This document shows positions 47,637-56,052 of a stretch of 64,000 nt of DNA, one piece after another. The stretch is from Caballeronia sp. SL2Y3. GTDB taxonomy: Bacteria; Pseudomonadota; Gammaproteobacteria; Burkholderiales; Burkholderiaceae. The stretch is from contig NZ_CP084262.1 of NCBI RefSeq assembly GCF_022879575.1, positions 248,001 to 312,000 of the forward strand, in the 5' to 3' direction. The position numbers were made by a program, and so were the translations under genes. A model generated the notes under the pieces. That model was not told the DNA's origin, searched no databases, and worked only from the letters and a program-made list of their open reading frames with translations. Each line of letters starts with the position of its first letter. Position 1 is the stretch's first letter.

Positions 47637-48434
47637 TCAGGCGATCGTGTAGCCTCCGTCGATCATGATGTCGGCGCCCGTGATCATGTCGGCGCCGTTC
47701 GAGAGCAAAAAGAGAATCGCGGCGGCGATCTCATCGGTATAGGCGAAGCGTCCGACCGGAATCAGCTTCTTCATGTTCTCGCCCTTCTCGCCTTCCCAAG
47801 CGGCCGCGCCCATCGGCGTCAAGACGACGGTCGGCGAGACCGTGTTGACCGTAATGCCGCGCGGCGCCCATTCCTTGGCGAGCACCTTGGTCATGCCGAT
47901 AAGGCCCGCTTTCGCCGACGTATACGCGCAATGCTGATCGATGGCGACGGTCGCAGCCTGCGACGCGATGTTCACGATCTTGCCGCCGTGGCCGCTTGCC
48001 AGGACCACGCGCGCGAAGTGCTTCGAGCACAGGAAGGGACCAGTGAGATTCACGCCGATCTGCCGCTGCCATTCGTCGTAGCCGATGTTTTCCGCGGGCG
48101 TCAGCGTGATGCAGCCTGCGGCATTGACGAGCAAGTGCAGATCGCCGAAATGGTCGCGAGCCGCTGCAATGGCCTTCTCGACGTCGGCCTCATGCGCGAC
48201 ATCGCACGGAAAGGCTTTCGCGTTGTTCGCGCCGAGTTCTTCGATGGCGGCCTGCACGCGCGGTTCTTCGAAGCTCGGATAGAGAATCGCGACGCGTGCG
48301 CCCTTCGCGATCAGCGCGGCATTCGTCGCCATGGCGATGCCGCCGAGCCCGCCCGTCACCACTGCCACCTTGCCATCGAGCCGGAAGTCGAAGTCCACGC
48401 CGTGGCGCAACGACATGTCGTACTGAATGCTCAT
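47637..48434 (-). CDS. SDR-family oxidoreductase (GolD/threitol-dehydrogenase-like)
   Basis: A 265-residue short-chain dehydrogenase with the variant cofactor motif TGGLGGIA, NAAG motif (LVNAAGC) and catalytic YTSAKAG. The opening HGVDFDFRLDGKVAVVTGG is like that of polyol-oxidising SDRs such as GolD and D-threitol dehydrogenases (recall). It probably oxidises the imported polyol to a ketose, feeding the FGGY kinase. GGAG ribosome site; 14 bases after the transketolase C-terminal subunit gene. Confidence 0.85.
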   Translation of the reverse strand: MSIQYDMSLRHGVDFDFRLDGKVAVVTGGLGGIAMATNAALIAKGARVAILYPSFEEPRVQAAIEELGANNAKAFPCDVAHEADVEKAIAAARDHFGDLHLLVNAAGCITLTPAENIGYDEWQRQIGVNLTGPFLCSKHFARVVLASGHGGKIVNIASQAATVAIDQHCAYTSAKAGLIGMTKVLAKEWAPRGITVNTVSPTVVLTPMGAAAWEGEKGENMKKLIPVGRFAYTDEIAAAILFLLSNGADMITGADIMIDGGYTIA

Positions 48435-48448
48435 TCCCGTCTCCTCTT

Positions 48449-49393
48449 TTATTGAACGCAGTGCGCGCGTACGGCATTTGCGATACCAGCCGCGTCGATG
48501 CCATAGTGTTTGCGGATGCCCTTACGCGTGCCGTACTTCGCGAATTCGCCTTCGGTGATGCCGAGCGTCGTGAGCGGCCGCCCGATCTGCCGCCGCGCCA
48601 TCAGCAATGCGACAGTCGCGCCGATACCGCCGTGCAGCGAATGCTCCTCGACGGTCACGATGGTCTCGTGACGCTCGATGATCGAAGCGAGCGCGTCCTG
48701 ATCCAGCGGCCGAAGCGACGAAAGGTTCACGAGCGTCGGATTCGCGACGCCCTCTTTTTGCAAGGCTTCACACGCGTCGAGCGCCTCGCCGACGACCGAT
48801 CCCAGCGCGATCACCGCGACTTTCGCCCCTTCGATCAGCACGTCGGGACGGCCCGGCTCGAAGCGGTACGACTCGTCATGCACCACAGGAAACTTCGCGT
48901 TGTCGAGGCGGATGTAGACAGGTCCGTCTACCGATGCCGCATAGTCGATCACTTGCGCGACTTCTGCCTCATCGCACGGCGCGAAAATCTGCACGTTGCC
49001 GAAGCCGCTCATGATCGACAAATCGTCGATAGCGTGATGCGTCGAAGCAAGCGGCCCGTACGCGACGCCCGCGTTCAAGCCGAGCATCTTGACGTTGGTC
49101 GCGCTGTAACAGACGTCGTTCTTCACCTGTTCGTTGGCGCGTCCGACGAGGAACGGCGCGGCATTCGCGGTGAACACGATGTGTCCGCCGAGCGCGAGCC
49201 CCGCCGCCATGCCGACCATGTTTTGCTCCGCGATGCCTACGTTGATGACGCGGTCCGGGTAACTTTCGAGGTACGGCCCGATCTTCGAGGTCGATGTCGA
49301 ATCCGCGACCATCACGATGATGTCCTGGCCGGCCGCAGTCAGCCGGCTGATCGCGTTCACCGCGCCGTCGCGCAAGTCAGCGAGTTCACGCAT
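48449..49393 (-). CDS. Transketolase-like C-terminal subunit
   Basis: A 314-residue protein corresponding to the pyrimidine-binding and C-terminal domains of transketolase (split type). Family features include FTANAAPFLVGRANEQVKND, INVGIAEQNMVGMAAGLALG with the glutamate that activates thiamine diphosphate, and a C-terminal VTVEEHSLHGGIGATVA. It pairs with the N-terminal subunit gene, which it overlaps by 8 bases. Together they would transfer a two-carbon ketol unit in the catabolism of the imported sugar. Confidence 0.9.
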   Translation of the reverse strand: MRELADLRDGAVNAISRLTAAGQDIIVMVADSTSTSKIGPYLESYPDRVINVGIAEQNMVGMAAGLALGGHIVFTANAAPFLVGRANEQVKNDVCYSATNVKMLGLNAGVAYGPLASTHHAIDDLSIMSGFGNVQIFAPCDEAEVAQVIDYAASVDGPVYIRLDNAKFPVVHDESYRFEPGRPDVLIEGAKVAVIALGSVVGEALDACEALQKEGVANPTLVNLSSLRPLDQDALASIIERHETIVTVEEHSLHGGIGATVALLMARRQIGRPLTTLGITEGEFAKYGTRKGIRKHYGIDAAGIANAVRAHCVQ

Positions 49394-50240
49394 GGTCGAG
49401 CTCCTTCAGCGCCTGCTTGAGTTGGTCTTCGTCGGGGAACTTGTGATGCCACGCCGGCACGTTCTCCATGAACGACACCCCGCGGCCCTTGATGGTGTGC
49501 GCGATGACGACTTTCGGCTTGCGATTGTCGTAGTCGAGACTTTCCATTAGTTTCCAAATGGCATCGGGCTGGTTTCCATTGACGTCGTGAACCTCGAAAC
49601 CGAAAGCACGGAACTTCTCGTCGAGCGGGTCCAGGTCCATGATGTTGTGCGTGAAGTCGGCGAGCTGAAGCCGGTTGCGGTCGACGATCACGACGAGGTT
49701 CGAGAGTTCGAAATGCGCCGCCGCCATCGCGGCTTCCCAATTGGAGCCTTCTTCGAGTTCGCCGTCGCCGGTCAGCACGAACACGCGGCCCGTGGCGCCT
49801 TCCGTCTTCGAAGCGTGGCGCTGCTTCGCCATGGCGAGCCCGGCCGCAATGGGAAAGCCGTGACCGAGACCGCCGGTATTGACGGTGACGAAGGTGGGCA
49901 ACTTCTGGCGCACCGGATGGCCCGGCAGACGCGAATCGTCCTTCAGATACGTGAGCAGTTCTTCGTCGTTCAGCCACCCGAGTTCCGCGAAGCAGGAATA
50001 GAGACCGCCGACCCCGTGACCTTTGCTCAGAATGAATTCGTCATGCCAACGCACCTTGCGCTCGGCGTCGACCTCATAACGCATCACATGAAAATAGAGT
50101 GCCGCGAGAATGTCGGCCTCCGACATGTCGCCGCCCGTGTGACCGCTCTTGGCCGTCGCGTTCATCACGCAGATCTTCTTGCGGATCTCTTGCGCCCGGC
50201 GATGAAGCGCGTCGCCGGACTGCTTGAAGGGGTTTTCCAT
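49386..50240 (-). CDS. Transketolase-like N-terminal subunit
   Basis: A 284-residue thiamine-diphosphate-binding subunit. It contains SGHTGGDMSEADILAALYFH, SKGHGVGGLY, the TGGLGHGFPIAAG block and the ThDP motif GDGELEEGSNWEAAMAA ending in VDRN. Split transketolases of this kind serve dedicated sugar pathways rather than the core pentose phosphate pathway. It is the first gene of the nine-gene operon, divergent from the DeoR regulator across a 178-base promoter region. Confidence 0.92.
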   Translation of the reverse strand: MENPFKQSGDALHRRAQEIRKKICVMNATAKSGHTGGDMSEADILAALYFHVMRYEVDAERKVRWHDEFILSKGHGVGGLYSCFAELGWLNDEELLTYLKDDSRLPGHPVRQKLPTFVTVNTGGLGHGFPIAAGLAMAKQRHASKTEGATGRVFVLTGDGELEEGSNWEAAMAAAHFELSNLVVIVDRNRLQLADFTHNIMDLDPLDEKFRAFGFEVHDVNGNQPDAIWKLMESLDYDNRKPKVVIAHTIKGRGVSFMENVPAWHHKFPDEDQLKQALKELDHA

Positions 50241-50274
50241 TCCCTGCTCCCAGACTTCCCGTTTGCTTAGAGCC

Positions 50275-50318
50275 AGTTTCTTTTAGTTTCGTTAGAAAAG
50301 TCAAAGAGAAATAGAAAC
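50275..50318. promoter_or_regulatory. Probable DeoR operator between tkt and deoR genes
   Basis: Two AGTTTC units spaced by 10 bp (50275-50280, 50285-50290) face a GAAAC (50314-50318) within an AT-rich stretch that also contains GAGAAATAGAAAC. Direct and inverted GTTTC/GAAAC repeats in a divergent regulator intergenic region fit a DeoR binding site. Confidence 0.45.
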
Positions 50319-50418
50319 AAAAGGGAAAACACCTAGTGAAGCACCACCGATCTTCTGATCAGGCACAATGCGCATTAGAGAGGCGCCTTCATGCAGCGCC
50401 TGCGCAGGAAAATAAAAA

Positions 50419-51186
50419 ATGGATCAACGAACCCGGACCGAGAAGATTTTCGAACGCGTGCAGACCGCGAAACTGGTGAAGCTCTCAGAGCTTTCCAGCG
50501 AATTCGGCGTGTCGATGCCGACGATCCGCAAGGACATCGACGAGTTGCAGCGGCTAGGACGCGTCGAGCGCGTGCACGGCAACGTGCGGCTGAAGGCAAC
50601 GCAAAGCGACGGCGCGCGGCGCAGCTACGAAACGCCCGTGCTGCCGACGAGTCCTGAGAAGGCGATGATCGGCAAGAAGGCAGCGAGCCTGATCGAGAAC
50701 GGCGATTCCGTGATCCTGGATTGCGGCGCGACCGCGACGGAACTCGCAAGGAATCTGCTGGACAGGCAGAACCTTCGCGTGGTGACCAACGCGCTCAATA
50801 TCGCCATTCTGCTGGGCGCGGAGCCGACCAATCGCGTGATGCTCACGGGCGGCATCTTCAAGCCGGAGACGATCGCAGTGTCGGGCGAGAAGGCCTCGAC
50901 GTTCTTCGAGGGCATGTTCGTCGACAAGCTGTTTCTGGCGGCAGGCGGCGTGTCGATGGAGTCGGGCATCTCGTATCCGGACTTCATCGACCTGCACGTC
51001 AAGCGCGCGATGATCGATGCGGCGAAGACGGTTTACCTGCTGGCGGATTCGAAGAAGTTCGGCAAGCGCGAGTTTGCGGCCTTTGGTGCGATGGATAGCA
51101 TCGACTACCTGGTGACCGACAACGGCCTTGAAGCGCCTTTCGTCGAGTGGCTGCGCCGGAACGGGACGGAAATTATCTACGCGTAG
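50419..51186 (+). CDS. DeoR-family transcriptional regulator
   Basis: A 255-residue DeoR/GlpR-type repressor with an N-terminal helix-turn-helix (KLSELSSEFGVSMPTIRKDI, then DELQRLGRVERVHGN) and the sugar-phosphate-sensing DeoR C-terminal domain (ILDCGATATELARNLL, GGIFKPETIAVSGEKA). Such proteins usually bind a phosphorylated sugar intermediate, here likely the FGGY-kinase product. It is divergent from the operon it should control. Confidence 0.9.
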   Translation: MDQRTRTEKIFERVQTAKLVKLSELSSEFGVSMPTIRKDIDELQRLGRVERVHGNVRLKATQSDGARRSYETPVLPTSPEKAMIGKKAASLIENGDSVILDCGATATELARNLLDRQNLRVVTNALNIAILLGAEPTNRVMLTGGIFKPETIAVSGEKASTFFEGMFVDKLFLAAGGVSMESGISYPDFIDLHVKRAMIDAAKTVYLLADSKKFGKREFAAFGAMDSIDYLVTDNGLEAPFVEWLRRNGTEIIYA

Positions 51187-51468
51187 AGCGGCAACGCGCT
51201 CGTTCTGCCAACCGCGCTCACTGGAGCGCTAATGCGCTTCTGAATTGTGCTCGCCTCGCCCGATGGAATAGCGACGCTTGTCGCAATTTCCCTAACTGCT
51301 CATCGCACAACGAGTATGGGCGACGGCTGGCAGCCTCGCGGCGTCGCTATGCGCCGTTGCGGTTGATGCGCTGAATGCAAGCGCAGCCTGATCCTGGCCG
51401 CAGCAACGAGGGCGCGCACACGCGGCGCCGCAGGCCAGCGGCGACCGCGCGGACGTTTAGTGCTCCCC
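51187..51468. other. Convergent gap without a gene
   Basis: No coding region is recognised between deoR and the ectoine transaminase gene. AGCGC-taat-GCGCT (near 51224-51237) is a short stem that might help end transcription, but no T-run follows. Confidence 0.45.
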
Positions 51469-52887
51469 TTATAGCGTCGTGCTAGCCAACGCCGAGCCGA
51501 TGACTTCGTTGGCGACCACATCGACTGCCTGCTTGACAATGCCGACGATCTCATCGACTTCCGCGCGCGTCGTGATCAGCGGCGGCGCAAAGCCTAGGAT
51601 ATCGCCGTGCGGCATCGCGCGCGCGATCACACCGCGTTCGAGCGCGGCGGCCGACACCTTTGGACCGACTTTCAACGCTGCATCGAACGGCGTGCGGCCT
51701 TCTTTGTCCTCCATGAATTCGAGCGCCGCCAGCATGCCCGCGCCTCGCACTTCGCCAACGAGCGGATGTGAATCGAAGGCCGCGTGCAATTGCTGCTGCA
51801 GGTAGGCGCCGACATCGGCGGCGTTCTGGGTCAGCTTCTCGCGCTCGAGAATATCGAGGTTGGCAAGCGCCGCAGCCGCGCAGATGGGATGACCCGAATA
51901 CGTCCAGCCGTGGCCCATCGGCCCGAACTCCTGCGAGCCTTTCTCGATGACGTCCCACACCTTCTCGCCGACGATCACGCCCGAGAGCGGCGCATACGCG
52001 CTCGTCAGGCCCTTCGCGACGGTGATGAGGTCCGGCTTGATGCCGAAGTGCTGGGCGCCCATCTTCGAGCCGAGACGGCCGAAGCCGCAAACGACTTCAT
52101 CGGAGATCAACAGAATGTCGTGCTTGCTGAGTACTTGTTGAATCGCATCCCAGTAGCCTTGCGGCGGCGCAATGATGCCGCCCGTGCCCATCACCGGTTC
52201 GGCGATAAACGCAGCGATCGTATCGGCGCCTTCCTTTGCGATCAGCTTTTCGAGTTCGTCCACGCAATAGCTCGTGAATTGCGCCTCGCTCATGCCGGCC
52301 GGCGCCTTGCGATACCAATGAGGGCAAACGGTGTGCTTGATGCGATCCACCGGCAGATCGAAGTGCTGGTGAAAGCTCGGCAGGCCCGTGAGACTTCCCG
52401 TCACGATTCCCGATCCATGGTAGCCGCGTTCCCGCGAAATGATTTTCTTCTTGTTCGGACGGCCGAGCACGTTGTTGTAATACCAGACGATCTTGATTTG
52501 CGTTTCGTTCGCATCCGATCCCGACATGCCGTAGTACACCTTCTTCATGCCTGCGGGCGACCAGTCGATGATGCGCGAAGAGAGTTCGATGATTGCCTCG
52601 GTCGAGTGGCCCACGTACGTGTGGTAGTACGCGAGTTTCTTGGCCTGCTCATAGATGGCATCGGCCACTTCGGTCCGGCCATAACCGATATTCACGCAAT
52701 AGAGGCCTGCGAAAGCATCGATGTAACTCTTGCCCTGATGATCTTCGATGCGAATGCCCTTCGCGCCCCTGACGATCTTGCCTGGCAGCGCACCGCTCGC
52801 GTGATCGTGGGCGTGCGTGGACGGGTGCATGAAATGCGCGCGGTCGTCGGCGAACAGTTGTCCGAGCGTTGAATGTTGTTGGCTCAT
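51469..52887 (-). CDS. atf: Diaminobutyrate transaminase of ectoine catabolism (Atf/DoeD)
   Basis: A 472-residue class III PLP aminotransferase. The PLP lysine lies in LITVAKGLTSAYAPL, with the upstream ISDEVVCGFGR holding the ring-contacting aspartate. In the ectoine pathway this enzyme moves the amino group of L-2,4-diaminobutyrate to an acceptor, giving aspartate semialdehyde, which the neighbouring dehydrogenase oxidises. By sequence alone it could be another omega-transaminase; the operon decides the call. AGGAG site before the ATG; last gene of the eut operon, 44 bases after ssd. Confidence 0.85.
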   Translation of the reverse strand: MSQQHSTLGQLFADDRAHFMHPSTHAHDHASGALPGKIVRGAKGIRIEDHQGKSYIDAFAGLYCVNIGYGRTEVADAIYEQAKKLAYYHTYVGHSTEAIIELSSRIIDWSPAGMKKVYYGMSGSDANETQIKIVWYYNNVLGRPNKKKIISRERGYHGSGIVTGSLTGLPSFHQHFDLPVDRIKHTVCPHWYRKAPAGMSEAQFTSYCVDELEKLIAKEGADTIAAFIAEPVMGTGGIIAPPQGYWDAIQQVLSKHDILLISDEVVCGFGRLGSKMGAQHFGIKPDLITVAKGLTSAYAPLSGVIVGEKVWDVIEKGSQEFGPMGHGWTYSGHPICAAAALANLDILEREKLTQNAADVGAYLQQQLHAAFDSHPLVGEVRGAGMLAALEFMEDKEGRTPFDAALKVGPKVSAAALERGVIARAMPHGDILGFAPPLITTRAEVDEIVGIVKQAVDVVANEVIGSALASTTL

Positions 52888-52931
52888 GTGCTTCTCCTTG
52901 GATCTCGATTCGTGTCTTTGAGGAAGTCTCT

Positions 52932-54410
52932 TCAGGCTGCGCTCGTGAGCGGAAGCCCCAGGTTGCCGAGGCAGAAGTATTTGGTTTCGACGAAGGGTTC
53001 GAAGCCTTCCGCGCCACCCTCGCGTCCGAGTCCCGACGCTTTCATGCCACCGAAAGGAATCGGCGCGCCGGTGAACTTCACGCCGTTGACGGAAATCATG
53101 GCGAAGTCGAGCCGGCGCACCAAGTGGAAGATGGTGTCAATGCGCGTCGCGCAGATGTATGCGGCCAAACCGTATTCGGTGTCGTTGGCACGGGCCACGA
53201 CTTCATCGAGGCTATCGAAGGCGGACACCGCCGAAACAGGCGCGAAATTTTCCTCGTCGTAGATCCGCATGCCTGCCTCGGCTTCCGCAACGACGGTTGG
53301 TTCATAGAACCATCCGCCGCGCTCGTGGGGCTTTCCCCCGGTGACGATGCGCGCGCCGCGCGCTCTCGCGTCTTCGATACGCGCAACGGTCGCATCGAAA
53401 GCGGCCTGATGCATGAGCGGCCCTACGTCGACGTCCGTTTCGAATGCACTGCCGACCTTCAGCGCCTTCACTGCTTCGCTGTAGCGTTCGACGAAGTGCT
53501 CATAGACCGGACGTGCAACCAAAATGCGGTTGGCGGCGCAGCAGTCCTGACCGGACGTCTGGAACTTCGCGCCTACCGCCAAGCGCACGGCCTGTTCGAT
53601 ATCGGCATCGTGGGTCACGATAAATGGCGCGTTGCCGCCCAGTTCCAGTGCGAGTTTCTTGATGCCTGCCTGCGCGGCCGTTCGGGCAACGAGGCTGCCC
53701 ACGCGCGTCGAGCCGGTGAAGCTGACGGCACGCACGCGCGTGTCGCCGACGAGCGTTTCCATCGCCATCTGAGGCTCGCCGATGACGACGTTGAAGACGC
53801 CCGCCGGAAACCCGGCTTCTTCCGCGAGTTGCGCCAGTGCGATGGCGGAGAACGGCGTCTCGTGCGCGGGCTTGACGACGACCGTGCAGCCGGCGGCAAT
53901 CGCCGCGGCTGCCTTGCGCGTGATCATCGCGACGGGGAAATTCCAGGGCGTGATGAGTGCGGCGACGCCGACAGGCTCCATTACGGTGCCGAGATGCGCG
54001 CCATCGATATGCGTTGGGATCGTGCGACCCGCCAGACGCTTCGCTTCGTTCGCGAACCAATCGACGAAGCTCCCCGCGTAGGCTATTTCGCCTTTGGATT
54101 CGGCAAGCGGCTTGCCTTGTTCCAGCGACAGAATGCCGGCGAGATCCGCCTGATGCCGCATGATGAGCTCATGCCAGCGCAACAGCATGGCGCTGCGCCT
54201 TTGCTGCGGCACCCAGCGCCATGACTCGAATGCGCGATCGGCTGCATCGACGGCGCTGACGATCTGCGGCTGATCGAGCATCGGAACATGACCGATCACT
54301 TTCTGATCCGCCGGATTCGTGACCGCGATCGATGCGGCGCTGTCGCTATGGACCCAGCGGCCGTCGATATAGCAGTGCGATTTGAAGAGTACGGGATGTC
54401 CGAGCAGCAT
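52932..54410 (-). CDS. ssd: Aspartate-semialdehyde dehydrogenase of ectoine catabolism (Ssd/DoeC)
   Basis: A 492-residue NAD(P)-dependent aldehyde dehydrogenase of the succinate-semialdehyde dehydrogenase type. The catalytic glutamate is in LALELGGNAPFI and the nucleophilic cysteine in TSGQDCCAANR, with the NAD-binding SFTGSTRVG. In this cluster it should oxidise aspartate semialdehyde to aspartate. The ATG at 54410 has a GGAG site and gives an N-terminus like GabD; an ATG 33 bases upstream lacks a site. A 130-base gap separates it from asnC. Confidence 0.87.
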   Translation of the reverse strand: MLLGHPVLFKSHCYIDGRWVHSDSAASIAVTNPADQKVIGHVPMLDQPQIVSAVDAADRAFESWRWVPQQRRSAMLLRWHELIMRHQADLAGILSLEQGKPLAESKGEIAYAGSFVDWFANEAKRLAGRTIPTHIDGAHLGTVMEPVGVAALITPWNFPVAMITRKAAAAIAAGCTVVVKPAHETPFSAIALAQLAEEAGFPAGVFNVVIGEPQMAMETLVGDTRVRAVSFTGSTRVGSLVARTAAQAGIKKLALELGGNAPFIVTHDADIEQAVRLAVGAKFQTSGQDCCAANRILVARPVYEHFVERYSEAVKALKVGSAFETDVDVGPLMHQAAFDATVARIEDARARGARIVTGGKPHERGGWFYEPTVVAEAEAGMRIYDEENFAPVSAVSAFDSLDEVVARANDTEYGLAAYICATRIDTIFHLVRRLDFAMISVNGVKFTGAPIPFGGMKASGLGREGGAEGFEPFVETKYFCLGNLGLPLTSAA

Positions 54411-54540
54411 GTCGAGGTCTCCGGTGGGAAAGATGCGTTCCATGCATCCACTTTAGGCTTCAGACGCTCCGGAATTTTTCGTTTCGCCCCTATTCCGTTG
54501 AGGTTTTTTCTGTTTTGCTGGCCATCTGCCTGCTGTTCTT

Positions 54541-55020
54541 TCAGAGCACCTCTTCAGCCCAGTCGGGGGGGCCCTCGGCCACGTTCTTGACCACCTTGGT
54601 CACGATATAGGTGAAGTAACGTTCGATGCCGAGTTCTTCGACCAGCAACGAATCGATAAAACGCTGATAGTGATCGATGTCTCGCGAGACGACATGCAGC
54701 ACGTAATCGACGCCGCCGCCCGTCGCATAGCACTGCACGATTTCGGGTGCCGCGCTGACTCGCTCTTCGAAGCGGCGCATGTCGTGGGCGGTATGGCGCA
54801 ACAGCGACACTTCCACGACGATACGGCTGCCCTTGAAGGCAGCCGTCCAGTCGATCTCGGCGCGATAACCTTTGACGAGACCGCTTTCCTCGAGCTTCTT
54901 GACACGTTCCCACGCAGGCGAGACCGAAAGATTCACCTCTTCTGCAAGACGGGATTTCGTCATGCGGCCATCCCGCGCGAGGATGCGCAGAATCGCGAGA
55001 TCGTATCGGTCGAGCTTCAT
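54541..55020 (-). CDS. asnC: Lrp/AsnC-family regulator (DoeX-like)
   Basis: A 159-residue Lrp/AsnC protein: winged helix-turn-helix (KLDRYDLAILRILARDGRMT, then KSRLAEEVNLSVSPAWERVK) and a RAM ligand domain (CYATGGGVDYVLHVVSRDID). The TGATG junction with eutE (1-base overlap) shows translational coupling. AsnC/DoeX genes are a regular part of ectoine degradation operons and act as a second regulator beside EnuR (established). Confidence 0.9.
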   Translation of the reverse strand: MKLDRYDLAILRILARDGRMTKSRLAEEVNLSVSPAWERVKKLEESGLVKGYRAEIDWTAAFKGSRIVVEVSLLRHTAHDMRRFEERVSAAPEIVQCYATGGGVDYVLHVVSRDIDHYQRFIDSLLVEELGIERYFTYIVTKVVKNVAEGPPDWAEEVL

Positions 55021-56048
55021 CACGCCGCGGGAACAGGAACATCGCGCTCGACGATCTCGGCGACGACCGCTACCGTATCGCCCAACTGGACGAGACCGGG
55101 GAAGTGACGCGCCGCGAGCACTCCGGCGCGCTTCGCGGTGTATTCGACGGGCTCGGCGCCAGAGCGCGCGATGCCATGAATGCGCGCGAGTACGTCGCCC
55201 GCTTGCACCATGTCGCCCAGATCGCGGCAAAGCTCAAGCAGGCCTGTGTGCTCGCTCGTGGTGAAGCAGCTCGCGTCGGGCATATCCAGCAGCGTGGTCG
55301 TGCGCGCTTCGCCGCTCTTGGCCGCCTGCCTTTCGACGATACCCGCCTGAGCGAGGAACCCGCGGACGCCGCGCTCTGCGATGGCAACACTTCTTGCCGT
55401 GGACGAACCGCCGCCGCCCAGCTCCGTCGACACGAACACCTTGCCTGCTTCTTCCGCCGCGCTGTCGTAAAGACCGGAACTGTCGAGTTCGAGCATCCGC
55501 ATGGAATATGGCGCTCCGAACGCACGCATGGCGGTCTCGCAGCGCGCCTGCTGTGCCGCATCTTCCAATACGTGGATGGCCGCGAATGGAAGAAAATCCA
55601 GCGTGCGGCCGCCCGCGTGAATGTCGAGCACGTAGTCCGCGAGCGGCAATAGATGACGCTGGAAATAATCGGCGATCTTCTCCGTCACCGTGCCGTCGGG
55701 TTTGCCGGGGAAGCTGCGATTGAGATTGCCTGCATCGATCGGCGATGTGCGCGTGCCTGCACAAAACGCGGGGTAGTTCATGAACGGCACGATGATGACG
55801 CGGCCGTTCACGCCCTCTGCCTTCAACGTCGATGCGAGCTTCGATAGCGCGATCGGCCCTTCGTACTCGTCGCCGTGATTGCCCCCCGTGAGCAGCGCAG
55901 TCGGTCCATCTCCGCGCTTGATGACAGTAACGGGAATCATCACTGCGCCCCATGCCGAGTCGTTGCGCGAATACGGCAACTTCAGGAAGCCGTGCTGAAC
56001 ACCCTCGGCGTCGAAGTCGACGGTCGGACTGATCGGTGACGCGCGCAT
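55020..56048 (-). CDS. eutE: N-acetyl-diaminobutyrate deacetylase (EutE/DoeB)
   Basis: A 342-residue succinylglutamate desuccinylase/aspartoacylase-family zinc hydrolase. Zinc ligands are visible: GGNHGDEYEGP (H and E) and DIHAGG (H), with the arginine in NLNRSFPG. It removes the acetyl group from N-alpha-acetyl-diaminobutyrate, the product of ectoine hydrolase. GGAG site before the ATG; 4 bases after eutD. The C-terminal part (AGDVLARIHGI) is biotinyl-like, as is normal for the family. Confidence 0.9.
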   Translation of the reverse strand: MRASPISPTVDFDAEGVQHGFLKLPYSRNDSAWGAVMIPVTVIKRGDGPTALLTGGNHGDEYEGPIALSKLASTLKAEGVNGRVIIVPFMNYPAFCAGTRTSPIDAGNLNRSFPGKPDGTVTEKIADYFQRHLLPLADYVLDIHAGGRTLDFLPFAAIHVLEDAAQQARCETAMRAFGAPYSMRMLELDSSGLYDSAAEEAGKVFVSTELGGGGSSTARSVAIAERGVRGFLAQAGIVERQAAKSGEARTTTLLDMPDASCFTTSEHTGLLELCRDLGDMVQAGDVLARIHGIARSGAEPVEYTAKRAGVLAARHFPGLVQLGDTVAVVAEIVERDVPVPAA

Positions 56049-56052
56049 CGTG

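Noticed and set aside
41006-50240. Sulfoquinovose (sulfo-transketolase) pathway
   Set aside because: A split transketolase alone is not enough; no sulfonate exporter, sulfoquinovosidase or isomerase is present.
51469-54410. GABA catabolism (GabT/GabD) for the transaminase/dehydrogenase pair
   Set aside because: Sequence alone would allow it, but both genes end the enuR-eutBCDE-asnC operon, where DoeD/DoeC functions are expected.
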